From assembly GCF_015356865.1 (NCBI RefSeq), contig NZ_JAAFZA010000002.1:62001-126000 (forward strand): DNA of 64,000 bases. Reading direction: 5' to 3'. Below the pieces are notes generated by a model, which was not told the origin of the DNA, searched no databases, and saw only the letters and a program-made list of their open reading frames with translations. This stretch comes from Catenulispora pinisilvae (lineage in GTDB: Bacteria > Actinomycetota > Actinomycetes > Streptomycetales > Catenulisporaceae). Position 1 is the stretch's first letter. The number at the start of each line of letters is the position of its first letter. Positions 38,611-48,011 of this stretch are shown piece after piece. The translations under genes and the position numbers were made by a program.

Positions 38611-38982
38611 TCAGACGCGCGAGAGGGTCGACGTCGCAGCGCTTTCCTTAGGATCCGGACCATACCTGTTAGGCCCGTGCGTGCCCTCCTGGGCAAGCAA
38701 GACGAGAAGGATGATGGCGCCGATGATCGGGACGAGAACGACCACAATCCAGCCGGCCGGCCGATCGGTGTCGTGGAGCCGGCGAACCACCACCGCGAGC
38801 CCGGGAATCGTGACCGCGAGGCCGTAAATGGCCCAGAGCAGCGGAAAGCCGATCACGACGCCGATGACGATGAGGGCTACGCCGATGATGCAACTGGTCA
38901 GGACGTACATCCAGTACTCCGCGCGCCGTGCCCGGCCGGAGAATCCGGCGTAGTTCCTGAGCACGTCCAGGTAGTAGTTCAT
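38611..38982 (-). CDS. DUF805 membrane protein
   Basis: The 123-residue protein is typical DUF805: YLDVLRNYAGFSGRARRAEYW at the N-terminus, three membrane helices, and VVVRRLHDTDRPAGWIVV between helices. GGAGAGG precedes ATG 38982. Function of the family is unknown. Here it lies between the SLOG-like gene (84 bases) and the membrane TIR-like gene (9 bases), apparently in one operon with the caspase. Confidence 0.9.
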   Translation of the reverse strand: MNYYLDVLRNYAGFSGRARRAEYWMYVLTSCIIGVALIVIGVVIGFPLLWAIYGLAVTIPGLAVVVRRLHDTDRPAGWIVVVLVPIIGAIILLVLLAQEGTHGPNRYGPDPKESAATSTLSRV

Positions 38983-39066
38983 GGAACCTCTCCGTTCGTG
39001 GTCGAGCAGTTGCTTGCAGTACTGACGGACAGGACGTCGCCGACGTCCGGCATCAGTCGGGCACGG

Positions 39067-39540
39067 TCAGTTCCTGCGCACGCCCTCAGGCCAGATGACC
39101 GTGACGGGGCGGCCGACATCGCGGGCGCGGCGCACGATGTCCCCGGTGCCGCCTAGGCCCCGCGCGGGCTGTCCGTCCCAGACTGCCGCCAGCAGATCGC
39201 AGTGATCGACGACGTACAGACCGGCCGCGTGGTACGCCGGTTCGCCCGGTTCGTCGAAGTCGAGCACGGTCGTCTCGGCGGCGGCCGAGCTCAGCTCGCG
39301 GTAACGGGCCAGGTCTTCCGGACCGAAGGTCTGCTCGTAGCCGCGGGAGGGGATCACTGCGTGCAGTGCACCCCCCGCCTGGAGGACGAGCCGGGCGAAG
39401 ATCTGGTCGGACCCGGCGGCCAGGCTGCTCACCCCCAGCAGATGCCGCTGATCGGCAAGCAGGCGGCGCAGTTCGTGTTCGGCGAAGGCAGACGCTGCGG
39501 CGGGCATCGCCTGATGCCCGGTGAGACCGATCACGGTCAC
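39067..39540 (-). CDS. SLOG-like nucleotide-sensor protein
   Basis: The 157-residue protein starts VTVIGLTGHQAMPAAASAFA and has GVSSLAAGSDQIFARLVL, HAVIPSRGYEQTFG, AGLYVVDHCDLLAAVWDGQ and GLGGTGDIVRRARDVGRPV. This is the Rossmann-like DprA/LOG (SLOG) arrangement with two Gly-rich turns and a 'WDG..A.G.GGT' site. SLOG proteins are proposed sensors or processors of nucleotide ligands in conflict systems. GTG 39540 overlaps the caspase stop (GTGA), which fixes the start and couples the two. A related decayed copy is at 62.8 kb. Confidence 0.72.
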   Translation of the reverse strand: MTVIGLTGHQAMPAAASAFAEHELRRLLADQRHLLGVSSLAAGSDQIFARLVLQAGGALHAVIPSRGYEQTFGPEDLARYRELSSAAAETTVLDFDEPGEPAYHAAGLYVVDHCDLLAAVWDGQPARGLGGTGDIVRRARDVGRPVTVIWPEGVRRN

Positions 39541-40481
39541 AGATATCCCCGATCCGCAAGGTGCCAGTAATGTCGGCCCAGCGCTGTCAGTCGGCATCCG
39601 CCGCTCTCGACGGCCGCGTAGTACAGGTGTCGATGCGGGCTGGCCGGCTCGACCAGCTTGCTCGCCCGACAGTCCTGAAGCTGCGCGAACACCGCCTCGT
39701 GCTCCGGATCCCGCGGCGCGGCCTCCGGCTCGTAACTGGGATCAAGCGGAAGTTCGAAGTCGGATGTCGGGAACCACTTGGTCAGCGACCGAAGCGTCCT
39801 GACGTCCACGGCGGGTACGCAGTGGCGAAGTGGATGCAGGCGCTCGACATTGGCCTTGAAGGTAGGGCGTTGATCCCATGCGCCGAAGGACTCGGACAGG
39901 AACGCGTAGACGCTCGCGACGGTCACGTTTCCCAGCACATCAGCCGCACCGCCGTCGAGGGCCGCCTCCACGAACACCGAGAACTGTCCCCGCCCGAGAC
40001 TCTCCCACGAGGCCTGGTCGCCGCGGCTCGCCGCGAGAATCGAGACCCCGGAGCGCAGCACCGCGGAATTGCTGTCCAACAGCGCCAGAGTACCGGCGCC
40101 GCCGGAGAAGCAGCAGTCGAGGATGACCACCACCTCCTTGACCGGCGAGGCGGCGATCCGCTCGAGCACCTCGCGAAAGCCCACTCCCGGAGTCGCCGTG
40201 GTCCCGTCGGTGGTGGCCAGCGCGACGTCACCGCGTGCCTGCTTGCCGTGCCCGGCGAAGTAGAACAGCGCGACGTCGGCACCCGGCGCCAGCAACGCGT
40301 CGAGCAGGGCCAGCATCTCCTCCCGGCACACGGCTCCGGCGGCCAGCCGGCAGTCGAAGTTGGGCCTGCCGTCGTCGTGCCGGGCCAGCAGCGACGCCAA
40401 CGCGGCGGCGTCGGCGGCGCAGCCGGTCAGATTGTCGGCGGCCCCGTACTCGTCGATGCCGATCAGTAGCGCTCGACTCAT
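39537..40481 (-). CDS. Caspase-like peptidase (C14), 314 residues
   Basis: The N-terminal domain is a full caspase fold: MSRALLIGIDEYG, DAAALASLLARHDDG, then the catalytic dyad H78 in FYFAGHGK and C124 in VILDCCFSGG, and VSILAASRGDQASWES. The C-terminal 90 residues (after PTFKANVERLHPLRHCVP) are a small domain of unknown type ending LTALGRHYWHLADRGYL. ATG 40481 begins the conserved strand; no strong SD is seen. It is the first gene of the leftward arm, coupled to the SLOG-like sensor. Function by family: Arg/Lys-specific protease, often an effector of cell death. Confidence 0.88.
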   Translation of the reverse strand: MSRALLIGIDEYGAADNLTGCAADAAALASLLARHDDGRPNFDCRLAAGAVCREEMLALLDALLAPGADVALFYFAGHGKQARGDVALATTDGTTATPGVGFREVLERIAASPVKEVVVILDCCFSGGAGTLALLDSNSAVLRSGVSILAASRGDQASWESLGRGQFSVFVEAALDGGAADVLGNVTVASVYAFLSESFGAWDQRPTFKANVERLHPLRHCVPAVDVRTLRSLTKWFPTSDFELPLDPSYEPEAAPRDPEHEAVFAQLQDCRASKLVEPASPHRHLYYAAVESGGCRLTALGRHYWHLADRGYL

Positions 40482-40716
40482 GACGTCCCCTCTCGTCGGG
40501 AACAGTTCTCGACCGATGTCGCGCGGAGATACCAGGTCTCGCTGCCGACGATCGACGTCATGTTCATCAGCCATCCGTCATAGCTCCTTACCAGGCACGG
40601 ATCGATGATCGAGACGCACAGCCCCTCGTTTCCCCGCCAGCAGGACTGACGGACGGCGGAGCATGTAGGAGAAAGCTCTGAGTTGCCCTGGCACCTGACC
40701 TCGCTCTACGACGAGC

Positions 40717-40748
40717 AGCGTATGAGGGTTCTGTCAGGACCGGTCCTC
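40717..40748. promoter_or_regulatory. Shared 32-bp promoter/operator module, copy 1
   Basis: This 32-base stretch is 31/32 identical to 63104-63135. It starts AGCGTATGAGGG and contains the palindrome AGGACCGGTCCT (40736-40747). It lies 74 bases before the plus-strand arm (40822) and 236 bases before the caspase gene (40481), so it can serve both divergent operons. Confidence 0.75.
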
Positions 40749-40821
40749 CCGATGGCCGTGCAGCCTTGTGCCACCACGACCTCATCGCCGCTGTCCGTCA
40801 GACCACCGCAGGAGGGAAGTC

Positions 40822-42048
40822 ATGAGCTCTAGCGGGATCTTCGTCGCACCACACGCCGTAGCCGTCGCAGCGGTGAGCGGCCCGGTCCTCACCGAGGCAG
40901 CGGCTGCGGTGCTCACGGTCCGGGCGGCAAGCTCGGCGATCGAAGGACCGGCGCGTGGCGCGGTCGAGCAGACGGCTGGCGAATCCTCGCTGCTCGCCTG
41001 GGAGCCGGTCGTGGCCGCGGTCGTCGAGCTGAATGTGCGGATCAGGATGCTGACAGCGCGCGCTGCGCGAACAGGGGCCGCCGCCGACATCCCGCCGCCG
41101 CTGAGCCTGGCCGGGCGCTCGCGAGCCGAAGCGGAACGCTGGACCGCTGCCTCCACTGGGCTACTGACTCAGGCCCGGTCGGCAGTGCGGGACTCCGTAG
41201 TGGCCGAGGAGGCCCGGCAGGTCATCGCGCGTTTGACGCACCGGCCGGAGATCATCGAGACGCTCGCCGTCTTCCAGCAGACCCTGCGCCGACGCAGCGC
41301 CCTAACCGGCTCTGAGTCGCAGGCCACACGGATCGCCGGGGACATCGGGACCTGCCTCACCGTCCTGGACGAGGACGCGAACGAACGGGAGCATTGCGAG
41401 GCCCTGAGCGCTGCCGTGTCTGTCGCCCACGGCGGCGTGCAGGAGGCACTTGTGCTTCTGGACCGCCTGCAATCCTGGATTTCGGATATCAACGCCGTGG
41501 TGGCCCGGCGGCGTCTGGCCGCGCAGTGGCTGGCGGCGCTGGAGGAGCCGGTGGTGGCGACTGCGGCCGCGGCTGAGGCGCCAGGTGCGTTCCGGAACAC
41601 CGCCGCGGCGTTGCGCGCGGTGCTTGACGGGGACCGGGACCTGAGCCCGAACCTGCGCGCCGAGGGCGCCGAGGCGATCGCCTGGGCCGCCGCCGTCACC
41701 CGGCGCTGTTTCGTCAGTGAGCTGTTGCGCGACAGCCTCGCCGAGCTGGGCTACACGGCGTCTCAGGAGGTCGACGTGCGGTACTCGGCCGGGCTCGCGA
41801 TGGGACTGTCCCGGCCGCTCTGGCAGGGAGAACACTCGGCGGAAATCTGGGTGGACCAGCAGGGGGCCGTCCACGGACGCGTCGTGCGCAACCAGGACCT
41901 TGCGGACGACTCGGCAGTCGAGCGCGACCGCGAGCGGCGGGTGGGCTTCGACGTCGATCTGCGGACCCTGGGACATCGGCTCGGCGCCGACGTGGTCACC
42001 GAGGAAGGGTACTTTCCGCTGGACTCGGCCCGGGAGCGCCGACCATGA
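40822..42048 (+). CDS. Alpha-helical protein of unknown function, first gene of the caspase/STAND arm
   Basis: The 408-residue protein is Ala-rich and mostly helical up to about 300 (long heptad-like stretches such as VVAAVVELNVRIRMLTARAA and VQEALVLLDRLQSWISDI). The C-terminal 100 residues (ASQEVDVRYSAGLAMGLSRP, HSAEIWVDQQGAVHGRVVRN) form a beta-rich module. AGGAGG precedes ATG 40822. Family not recognised. It overlaps a possible early start of the next gene by ATGA. As part of the operon it may be a structural or adaptor component. Confidence 0.7.
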   Translation: MSSSGIFVAPHAVAVAAVSGPVLTEAAAAVLTVRAASSAIEGPARGAVEQTAGESSLLAWEPVVAAVVELNVRIRMLTARAARTGAAADIPPPLSLAGRSRAEAERWTAASTGLLTQARSAVRDSVVAEEARQVIARLTHRPEIIETLAVFQQTLRRRSALTGSESQATRIAGDIGTCLTVLDEDANEREHCEALSAAVSVAHGGVQEALVLLDRLQSWISDINAVVARRRLAAQWLAALEEPVVATAAAAEAPGAFRNTAAALRAVLDGDRDLSPNLRAEGAEAIAWAAAVTRRCFVSELLRDSLAELGYTASQEVDVRYSAGLAMGLSRPLWQGEHSAEIWVDQQGAVHGRVVRNQDLADDSAVERDRERRVGFDVDLRTLGHRLGADVVTEEGYFPLDSARERRP

Positions 42049-42143
42049 AAGCGGCGACGACGACCGATGAGGCCATTCGAACTCGTATATCAAAGTCCTT
42101 TAACACTTCCCGGCACCACCGGAACGCGGGACACAATGGCGCC

Positions 42144-45128
42144 ATGACGGCGGTACAATTCATCGGGCGCGACAACGAACTCCAACGGCTTGGAGCCCTG
42201 CTCCACAAGGCGGCTGACGGCGCAGCGACCACCGCGGTGGTCGCCGGTGAAGCCGGCGCGGGCAAGAGCCGGTTGCTGGCCCGGTTCACCGCGCAGGCCC
42301 GCGACACCCACGGCGCCCACGTCCTTCAGGGCTCCTGCATCAATCTGGGCGGCGGGCTCATCCCCTACGCGCCGCTGGTCGAAGCGCTGCGCCTGCTGAT
42401 ACGGGAGTGGGGCGAGGAACGGACGCGGGCGGCCGCCGGGCCCGGCTGGGACGACCTGGCACCCCTGATCTCTGTGTTCACCGGTATCCCGTCCGGCAAC
42501 GAACACGTTTCCGGACAGCCGGGCCGCCTGCACGTCTTGGGCGCGGTGCTGCGGATGCTCGAGTATCTCGGGCGGAGCGCTCCGGTCGTCCTGGTCTTCG
42601 AGGACATGCACTGGGCCGACCAGTCGACGCTGGACCTGGTCGCGTACCTCGCCAGGACGATGTCGACCGAGCGGACGTTGCTGGTGTGCAGCCACCGCTC
42701 GGAGCTCCCCGCCGGGCACGCGCTGCGTGTACTGCTGGCCGAACCCGATTTCGGCCGGCGCGTCCAGAGTCTGGAGGTTCCCAGCTTCACCGAGCTCGAG
42801 CTCCGCTCCTTTCTCAAAGAACTGACACCGCTGGACCGGGACATGGCGCGACGCTGCTACGAGTTGTCAGGTGGCAACGCGTTCTTCGCCGAGCAGCTGG
42901 TGGTATCGGGCGCCCTGACGAACACCGGCCCCGGCACACCCCGCGTCCCAGAATCCGTCAATGAACTGATGCTGGCACGGATCGCGGTGCTGAACGCACC
43001 GGCGAAGAAGGTGCTACAGGTGGCCGCGGCCGCGGCGCGCCGACTGGACGACCGCCTGCTGGAGGCGGTCTGCGAGCTCCCGGCCGACGTCCTGGACGGT
43101 GCACTCCACGAGTGCCGGGAGCAGGGCATGATCGTCATCGATCCGAACGGCGACGCCTACGCTGTCCGGCACGCCCTGCTGAGCGAAGCCGTCTACCACC
43201 AGATGGGCCTCGGCGAACGCAGACGCCTGCACACCAGGATGGCCGAGGCGATGACCGCGGACGTCGCGCTCGGGCTCGCGCAGGAGTGGGGAATCGCCGT
43301 CGAGTCGGCCCATCACTGGTACCACGCCGAACGTCACCCCGAGGCCTTGGCGGCCGCTGTGCACGCCGGCGAGGCGACGATGCGGGTGCGGGCGTTCCAT
43401 GAAGCGGAGAAGCAGTACGGCCGCGTGCTGGACGCCTTGTGGAGCTGTGTGCCCGACCCGGAGCGCTCGGCCGGCCGCACCCGTGAGCAACTCCTCGCCG
43501 CCGGGGCGGAGGCCTCCCGATGGGCAGGGCACGTCTCCCAGGCCGTAGAACGCGTGGAGGAAGCGATATGCATCCTCACGACGCAGGCCCATCCGGGCCG
43601 GCTCGGCTTGCTGTACGAACGACTCGGCAGCTACCAGTGGGAGGCCGGCGAGACGGAGACAGCCCAGAGTGCCTACGCCGAGGCCGTGCGGCTGCTGGCC
43701 GAGGCCGCGCCGGACGAAGCGGCCTACGCGCGGGCCTTGGTCGGGCTCGCCATGGCGGAGATCCGCAGCGGTTCCTACTCTCCCGCGCTGGCCCGGGCCC
43801 AGCAGGCCGTCGAGCTGGCCAGAACCTGCGGCGACGTGAGCGCCGAGGGGCGGGCGCTCAACGCCGCCGGCCTCGCGCTGGCACTGCTAGGCCGGGCCGG
43901 CGAAGGTGAGCCCCTGCTGCGGGAAGCCGTGGACATCGCCGACCGGACCGACCATCTGGAGGATCTCCTGCGCGCCTACGGCAATCTCACCGTGGCCCTG
44001 GAACTCGCGGGAGATCTCACGGGCTGGGTCGATGCGGCGCGCGCCGGGCTCCGGCGAGCCCAGGCGCTCGGCCTCACCGATACCCGGCTGGGGATCGTCC
44101 TGGCCAACAACGCCGGTGTCGCGCTGACGCTCCTGGGCCGCTGGGACGAGGCCACCACCATGCTGGAAGAGGTGCTGCTGAGCCGGCCGCGCATCGAACA
44201 GAGCGCCTTTCTCCGGCTCACCCTCGCCGAGGTCCACGTGGCCCGCGGCCGGAACGCCGAGGCGGAGGAGCTGATCGGCGAAGTCCGGAAGGGGCACATA
44301 GTCGACCCGCGGTTCGTCTCGGCGATGTACGCGTGCGAAGCAGAACTCTGGTGCTGGCAGGAGCAGCCGGACCGGGCCCTGGAGGCGGTCCTCGGCGGGC
44401 TGGCCACGGTCGCCGATACCGAGAACACCTTGGTGCGCCTGCGATTGTGTTCGGTGGGGCTGCGGGCGGCGGCCGACCGCTTCTCCGCGGCGCCGCAGGA
44501 CGCTGGCACACTCGGCGCAGACCTGCTCGCCACGGCCAGGCGGGCGGCCGAGGCACAGCCCGGGAATGCGGAAGCCCGGGTCCATCTCTGGATGTGCGAG
44601 GCCGAACACCGCCGGCTCGTCGGCGAAGACCCGGGGACGATCTGGTCCGATGTGGCCACCGATTCGGAGAAGCGGGGCCTGCCGTATCAGACCGCTTACG
44701 CACGTTGGCGACAGGCGTCCGTCGGGCGAGACGTCGACAGGGAGGCCGCGGCGTGGGCGTACGAGACCGCCACCCGGTTGGGCGCCGTGCCTTTGCAGGC
44801 CGCGGTGGCGAAGCTGACGGGAGATCCGTTTCTGCAGAAGCCTGATACTGCGCACGCCCGCGACGCAGCCGTGCGGCCCGCCGCTACTGCACAGACGTTG
44901 AAGGACCTGGGTCTGACCCCACGTGAGATCGAGGTCTACCAACTGCTGGCGGCAAACCCACAGTCCAACCGCGAGTTGGCCAAAAGGCTGTTCATCGCCG
45001 AGGGCACCGTTGCGACCCACATCCACCGCATCACTCGCAAGCTCGGCGTCGAGAGCCGGACCGAGGCCGTCGCGCTCGCCTACACCTCGGGCTGGTTCGT
45101 AGAGCACCCGGCGTCGACCTCCGACTGA
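42144..45128 (+). CDS. LAL-type STAND ATPase with LuxR DNA-binding domain
   Basis: The 994-residue protein has an AAA/NACHT-like STAND module (FIGRDNELQRL, Walker A GEAGAGKS at about 35-42, Walker B VLVFEDMHWADQS), a middle TPR array (many 34-residue repeats, e.g. RLGSYQWEAGETETAQSAYA, ALAMLGRAGEGEP-like units) and a C-terminal LuxR HTH (LTPREIEVYQLLAANPQSNR, AKRLFIAEGTVATHIHRITR). ATG 42144 is preferred: the upstream ATG 42045 would add 33 residues with atypical codons (ATA TCA AAG TCC TTT AAC) from AT-rich, promoter-like DNA, though it overlaps the previous stop (ATGA). It is the likely regulator of the locus. Confidence 0.9.
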   Translation: MTAVQFIGRDNELQRLGALLHKAADGAATTAVVAGEAGAGKSRLLARFTAQARDTHGAHVLQGSCINLGGGLIPYAPLVEALRLLIREWGEERTRAAAGPGWDDLAPLISVFTGIPSGNEHVSGQPGRLHVLGAVLRMLEYLGRSAPVVLVFEDMHWADQSTLDLVAYLARTMSTERTLLVCSHRSELPAGHALRVLLAEPDFGRRVQSLEVPSFTELELRSFLKELTPLDRDMARRCYELSGGNAFFAEQLVVSGALTNTGPGTPRVPESVNELMLARIAVLNAPAKKVLQVAAAAARRLDDRLLEAVCELPADVLDGALHECREQGMIVIDPNGDAYAVRHALLSEAVYHQMGLGERRRLHTRMAEAMTADVALGLAQEWGIAVESAHHWYHAERHPEALAAAVHAGEATMRVRAFHEAEKQYGRVLDALWSCVPDPERSAGRTREQLLAAGAEASRWAGHVSQAVERVEEAICILTTQAHPGRLGLLYERLGSYQWEAGETETAQSAYAEAVRLLAEAAPDEAAYARALVGLAMAEIRSGSYSPALARAQQAVELARTCGDVSAEGRALNAAGLALALLGRAGEGEPLLREAVDIADRTDHLEDLLRAYGNLTVALELAGDLTGWVDAARAGLRRAQALGLTDTRLGIVLANNAGVALTLLGRWDEATTMLEEVLLSRPRIEQSAFLRLTLAEVHVARGRNAEAEELIGEVRKGHIVDPRFVSAMYACEAELWCWQEQPDRALEAVLGGLATVADTENTLVRLRLCSVGLRAAADRFSAAPQDAGTLGADLLATARRAAEAQPGNAEARVHLWMCEAEHRRLVGEDPGTIWSDVATDSEKRGLPYQTAYARWRQASVGRDVDREAAAWAYETATRLGAVPLQAAVAKLTGDPFLQKPDTAHARDAAVRPAATAQTLKDLGLTPREIEVYQLLAANPQSNRELAKRLFIAEGTVATHIHRITRKLGVESRTEAVALAYTSGWFVEHPASTSD

Positions 45129-45205
45129 CCGCCGCCAGCCGCCCACGCGCCACCGCTCGGATCCGTCATGCGCGTCAGCACCCTATATGCGAAGAAGGAG
45201 ACATT

Positions 45206-47734
45206 ATGTCCGAGAGGGCATTACTGGTCGGCGCCGCCGTGGACGGCCTCACGGGGGTCGAGAATGACGTGGAGGCGATGGCACGGACGCTGACCGCCCG
45301 AGGATTCACCGTCGAACCGCTCACCGGAAAGCTCGCGACCCGGGCCGGAATCCTCGATGCTTACGAGCGCCTGATCTCGGACAGCGGCCCCGGGGACACG
45401 GCCGTGGTCTACTACAGCGGCCACGGAGGTCGTGTCCTGCCGCCGGCCGCGGGCACGCCCGGACACGACCTCATGGACCTACAGTTCATCGTCCCCTTCG
45501 ACTTCCACGACTCCGGTCCGGATGACTTCCGCGGCATCACGTCGGTGGAGCTGTCCGTCTTACTGGCGCGTCTGACCCAGCGGACCGACAACGTGGTGGC
45601 GATGTTCGACTGCTGTCATTCCGGTCGGGTCTCCCGCGACAACCGGCTGCGGGTGAAGGCGGTTCCGCGCACTACGCCCTACGAACGCCTGCGAACGCAC
45701 ATCGAGCGCCTGCGACGGGACGAGGGGTTGCGCACGGACCTGCTGCGGGCCACCGGCAACCCCGACGCCGTCCGGATCGTGGCGTGCGCTCCCGAGCAGG
45801 CGGCGTTCGAATACCCCGGAGCCGAAGGCGAACAGATCGGCGTCTTCACCGAGGCCTTGACCATGGCCCTGCACGCGGCCGGCACCGAGCCGGTCAGCTG
45901 GGCGACCCTTCTGGACGGCGTCCGGTACCGGGTGTCCGCCTTGGTCTCCGGTCAGCGCCCAGAGGCCGAGGGTCCGGCCCGCAGGCTGCTGTTCGCGACG
46001 CGGGAGGACGATCACCTCGACATGCTGCGGGCCACCGATGCCGGCGGCGGCCGCCTGTCGCTGGAGTGCGCGCCGTTGCTGGGGGTGCGGCCGGGCGACG
46101 CCTTCACAGTGTGGTCGCCGGCCGGGGATCGGATCGGCGACCTGACCGTGGACCGGGCGGGCCCGCTGGCGGCTCAGGGGCCTGTGACACTCGCCCCGGG
46201 AATCACCGAGATCCCGCTGGGTGCCCGGGCGCGTCAGACCGCCGCCACCGCACCCACGCTCGCCGTGTCCATACCCGCGGCTGATCCGCGCGCCCTGGAT
46301 CTGGCACGCGCACTCACGGGATCGCCGCTGCTCCGGCTGGTCGACAAAGACGATCGGTGGGACGCCCAGGTGCGCATCGACGCCACCGGCGACCTCACAG
46401 TCGCGGACCGCATCGGTCCGCTGCACGAGCCGCGACCCAATGGTCCGGCCGGCGTCACCGGGACTGTCGGCGATCTGACGACGCTGGCCCGGGCCGCGGC
46501 GCTGCGCGGGCTGTCCTCGGACACCCGGTGGTCGCTCAACGCCCGTGTCGTCTGCGAATGGGGCCTGGTTCGGGACGGCGAACGGCACCGGCTGCCGGAC
46601 TCGGGGGCCACGGTGCGGGTCGCTGAGACGGTCTACGTCAGCGTCCGGAACGAGGGCGACCTGCCTGTCTACGCAGCCCTGGTGGACATCGGCGTTTCCG
46701 GGCTCATCACAGTCCTGACCGACTTCGCGCCCTCAGGCGTCCGGCTCGTTCCAGGCGGCCAGGAAGAGTACGTATACGGCTTGGACGACTACTCGGGGGT
46801 CCTGGAAGGCGTCGCGATGGAGTGGCCGGACGGGTTGGAGCCGGCCTATGCGCGGCCCGAGACGGTGCTGTTGTTCGTCACCTCGGACCCGCATGATCTC
46901 AGTGCGCTGACGCAGCGGGGAGTCGCCCGCGCCGGCTCCGGCTCCGGTGCCGAATCGCCGCTGACGGCGGTGCTGAACCAGATCGCGACCGGCCGATCCC
47001 GGGAACTGCGGTCCGCATCCGGCCCGGCCGGCAGCTATGACGTGCGGGTCATGGAGTTCGACGTCGAACCCGCCGCGGTCAGGACCGGGTTCCTGATCGA
47101 GGAGGTTTCGTTCCCGCGGCCGAAAGGGCCGACCGGCCTGGCCGGAGCGACACCTCGTACAGCGCCGGCCACCGTGGCGGTCCGCCTGAACGAGCTGATC
47201 GTCCACCACAACCGCGCACGGTTCGGCGGGGCGTCCGTGCGGGTCGACGCGATGGTGCTGACCGGCACGCCGGATTCCCTGGAGCCGACGTTCCGGGCGC
47301 AGACCGAGCGATTCTCCCGCATCCGCGACGGGGAACCCCTGCCGCTGGACCAAATGCTCGTCTACCACGGCCCCGCAGCGGACTATCTCGACATCGCGCT
47401 ATGGGTCTCGCGGGACACCGCCGGCGCCCTCGATCTCGGCGAGTTGCTGACCGACGAGGTCGCCGGGTTCGAGGTGCAGGAGGCGCTCGCCAAGATGAGC
47501 GAGACAGTCACCGGGGCCCCGTACGCCACCGCTGCGGCCGCTCTGGTGGGGGCGGGGGCCGTGGTCGTCAACCTCGCCTACCGGCTGCTGCGCGGCTCGG
47601 TGAACGACGTCATCGGGCTGTACCGGGGGTCGATGCTCGCCGGGGAGCGGTTCGGCGTCGGACGTCATCCTGCGGAGGGGGTGCGCCGAGTCCAAGATTT
47701 CTCTTTCGCTTACACCATCGATGAAGTCTCCTGA
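45206..47734 (+). CDS. Large caspase-family protein with C-terminal membrane/EAD-like region
   Basis: The 842-residue protein has a caspase domain: RALLVGAAVDGLTGVENDVE, H73 in YYSGHGGR and C137 in MFDCCHSGR, with VRIVACAPEQAAFEYPGAEG. A middle region (about 270-560) has beta-rich repeats and a 'YVSVRNEGDLPVYAALVDIG' module seen in other caspase-linked proteins. The C-terminus has a hydrophobic segment (ATAAAALVGAGAVVVNLAYR) and the end motif IGLYRGSMLAGERFGVGRHP. GAAGGAGA precedes ATG 45206. A protease effector, perhaps membrane-targeted. It lies 77 bases downstream of the STAND gene. Confidence 0.88.
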   Translation: MSERALLVGAAVDGLTGVENDVEAMARTLTARGFTVEPLTGKLATRAGILDAYERLISDSGPGDTAVVYYSGHGGRVLPPAAGTPGHDLMDLQFIVPFDFHDSGPDDFRGITSVELSVLLARLTQRTDNVVAMFDCCHSGRVSRDNRLRVKAVPRTTPYERLRTHIERLRRDEGLRTDLLRATGNPDAVRIVACAPEQAAFEYPGAEGEQIGVFTEALTMALHAAGTEPVSWATLLDGVRYRVSALVSGQRPEAEGPARRLLFATREDDHLDMLRATDAGGGRLSLECAPLLGVRPGDAFTVWSPAGDRIGDLTVDRAGPLAAQGPVTLAPGITEIPLGARARQTAATAPTLAVSIPAADPRALDLARALTGSPLLRLVDKDDRWDAQVRIDATGDLTVADRIGPLHEPRPNGPAGVTGTVGDLTTLARAAALRGLSSDTRWSLNARVVCEWGLVRDGERHRLPDSGATVRVAETVYVSVRNEGDLPVYAALVDIGVSGLITVLTDFAPSGVRLVPGGQEEYVYGLDDYSGVLEGVAMEWPDGLEPAYARPETVLLFVTSDPHDLSALTQRGVARAGSGSGAESPLTAVLNQIATGRSRELRSASGPAGSYDVRVMEFDVEPAAVRTGFLIEEVSFPRPKGPTGLAGATPRTAPATVAVRLNELIVHHNRARFGGASVRVDAMVLTGTPDSLEPTFRAQTERFSRIRDGEPLPLDQMLVYHGPAADYLDIALWVSRDTAGALDLGELLTDEVAGFEVQEALAKMSETVTGAPYATAAAALVGAGAVVVNLAYRLLRGSVNDVIGLYRGSMLAGERFGVGRHPAEGVRRVQDFSFAYTIDEVS

Positions 47735-47762
47735 AGCACCGATCAGAAAGGATCGCCGTCAA

Positions 47763-48011
47763 ATGACGAACGAGCACAGCCTGGACAAGCAGATCATCGT
47801 GGACGGATCCGCGTGGACCCTGCCCAAGGAAAGCGATGCGGTCAAGGCATTCCAGGAAATCGAAACCGCCCTCGACAAAGACTCAATAGCGCGGGTCGCC
47901 GTTCTCGACGCCCACCGGCGCCGAGTCGACCTCCTCATCAACGGCGCCACCGTCGGCACCGTGGTCCTGGACGCGTGCGTCGACCCGCGGCCGACCGAGA
48001 CTTCCGGCTGA
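47763..48011 (+). CDS. 82-residue protein linked to the caspase gene
   Basis: The protein (MTNEHSLDKQIIVDGSAWTL, ALDKDSIARVAVLDAHRRRV, GATVGTVVLDACVDPRP) looks like one small alpha/beta domain. It begins 28 bases after the caspase stop behind AAAGGAT. An in-frame ATG at 47721 would overlap the caspase gene. Family not recognised. Two Arg/Lys-rich sites (AHRRRV; DKQ) could be caspase cleavage points, but that is speculation. Confidence 0.65.
   Translation: MTNEHSLDKQIIVDGSAWTLPKESDAVKAFQEIETALDKDSIARVAVLDAHRRRVDLLINGATVGTVVLDACVDPRPTETSG

Noticed and set aside
42045-42143. N-terminal extension of the LuxR-type ATPase
   Set aside because: Although ATG 42045 overlaps the previous stop, the 33 codons include rare AT-rich ones and no conserved sequence; ATG 42144 starts the conserved region. 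Left as an alternative.
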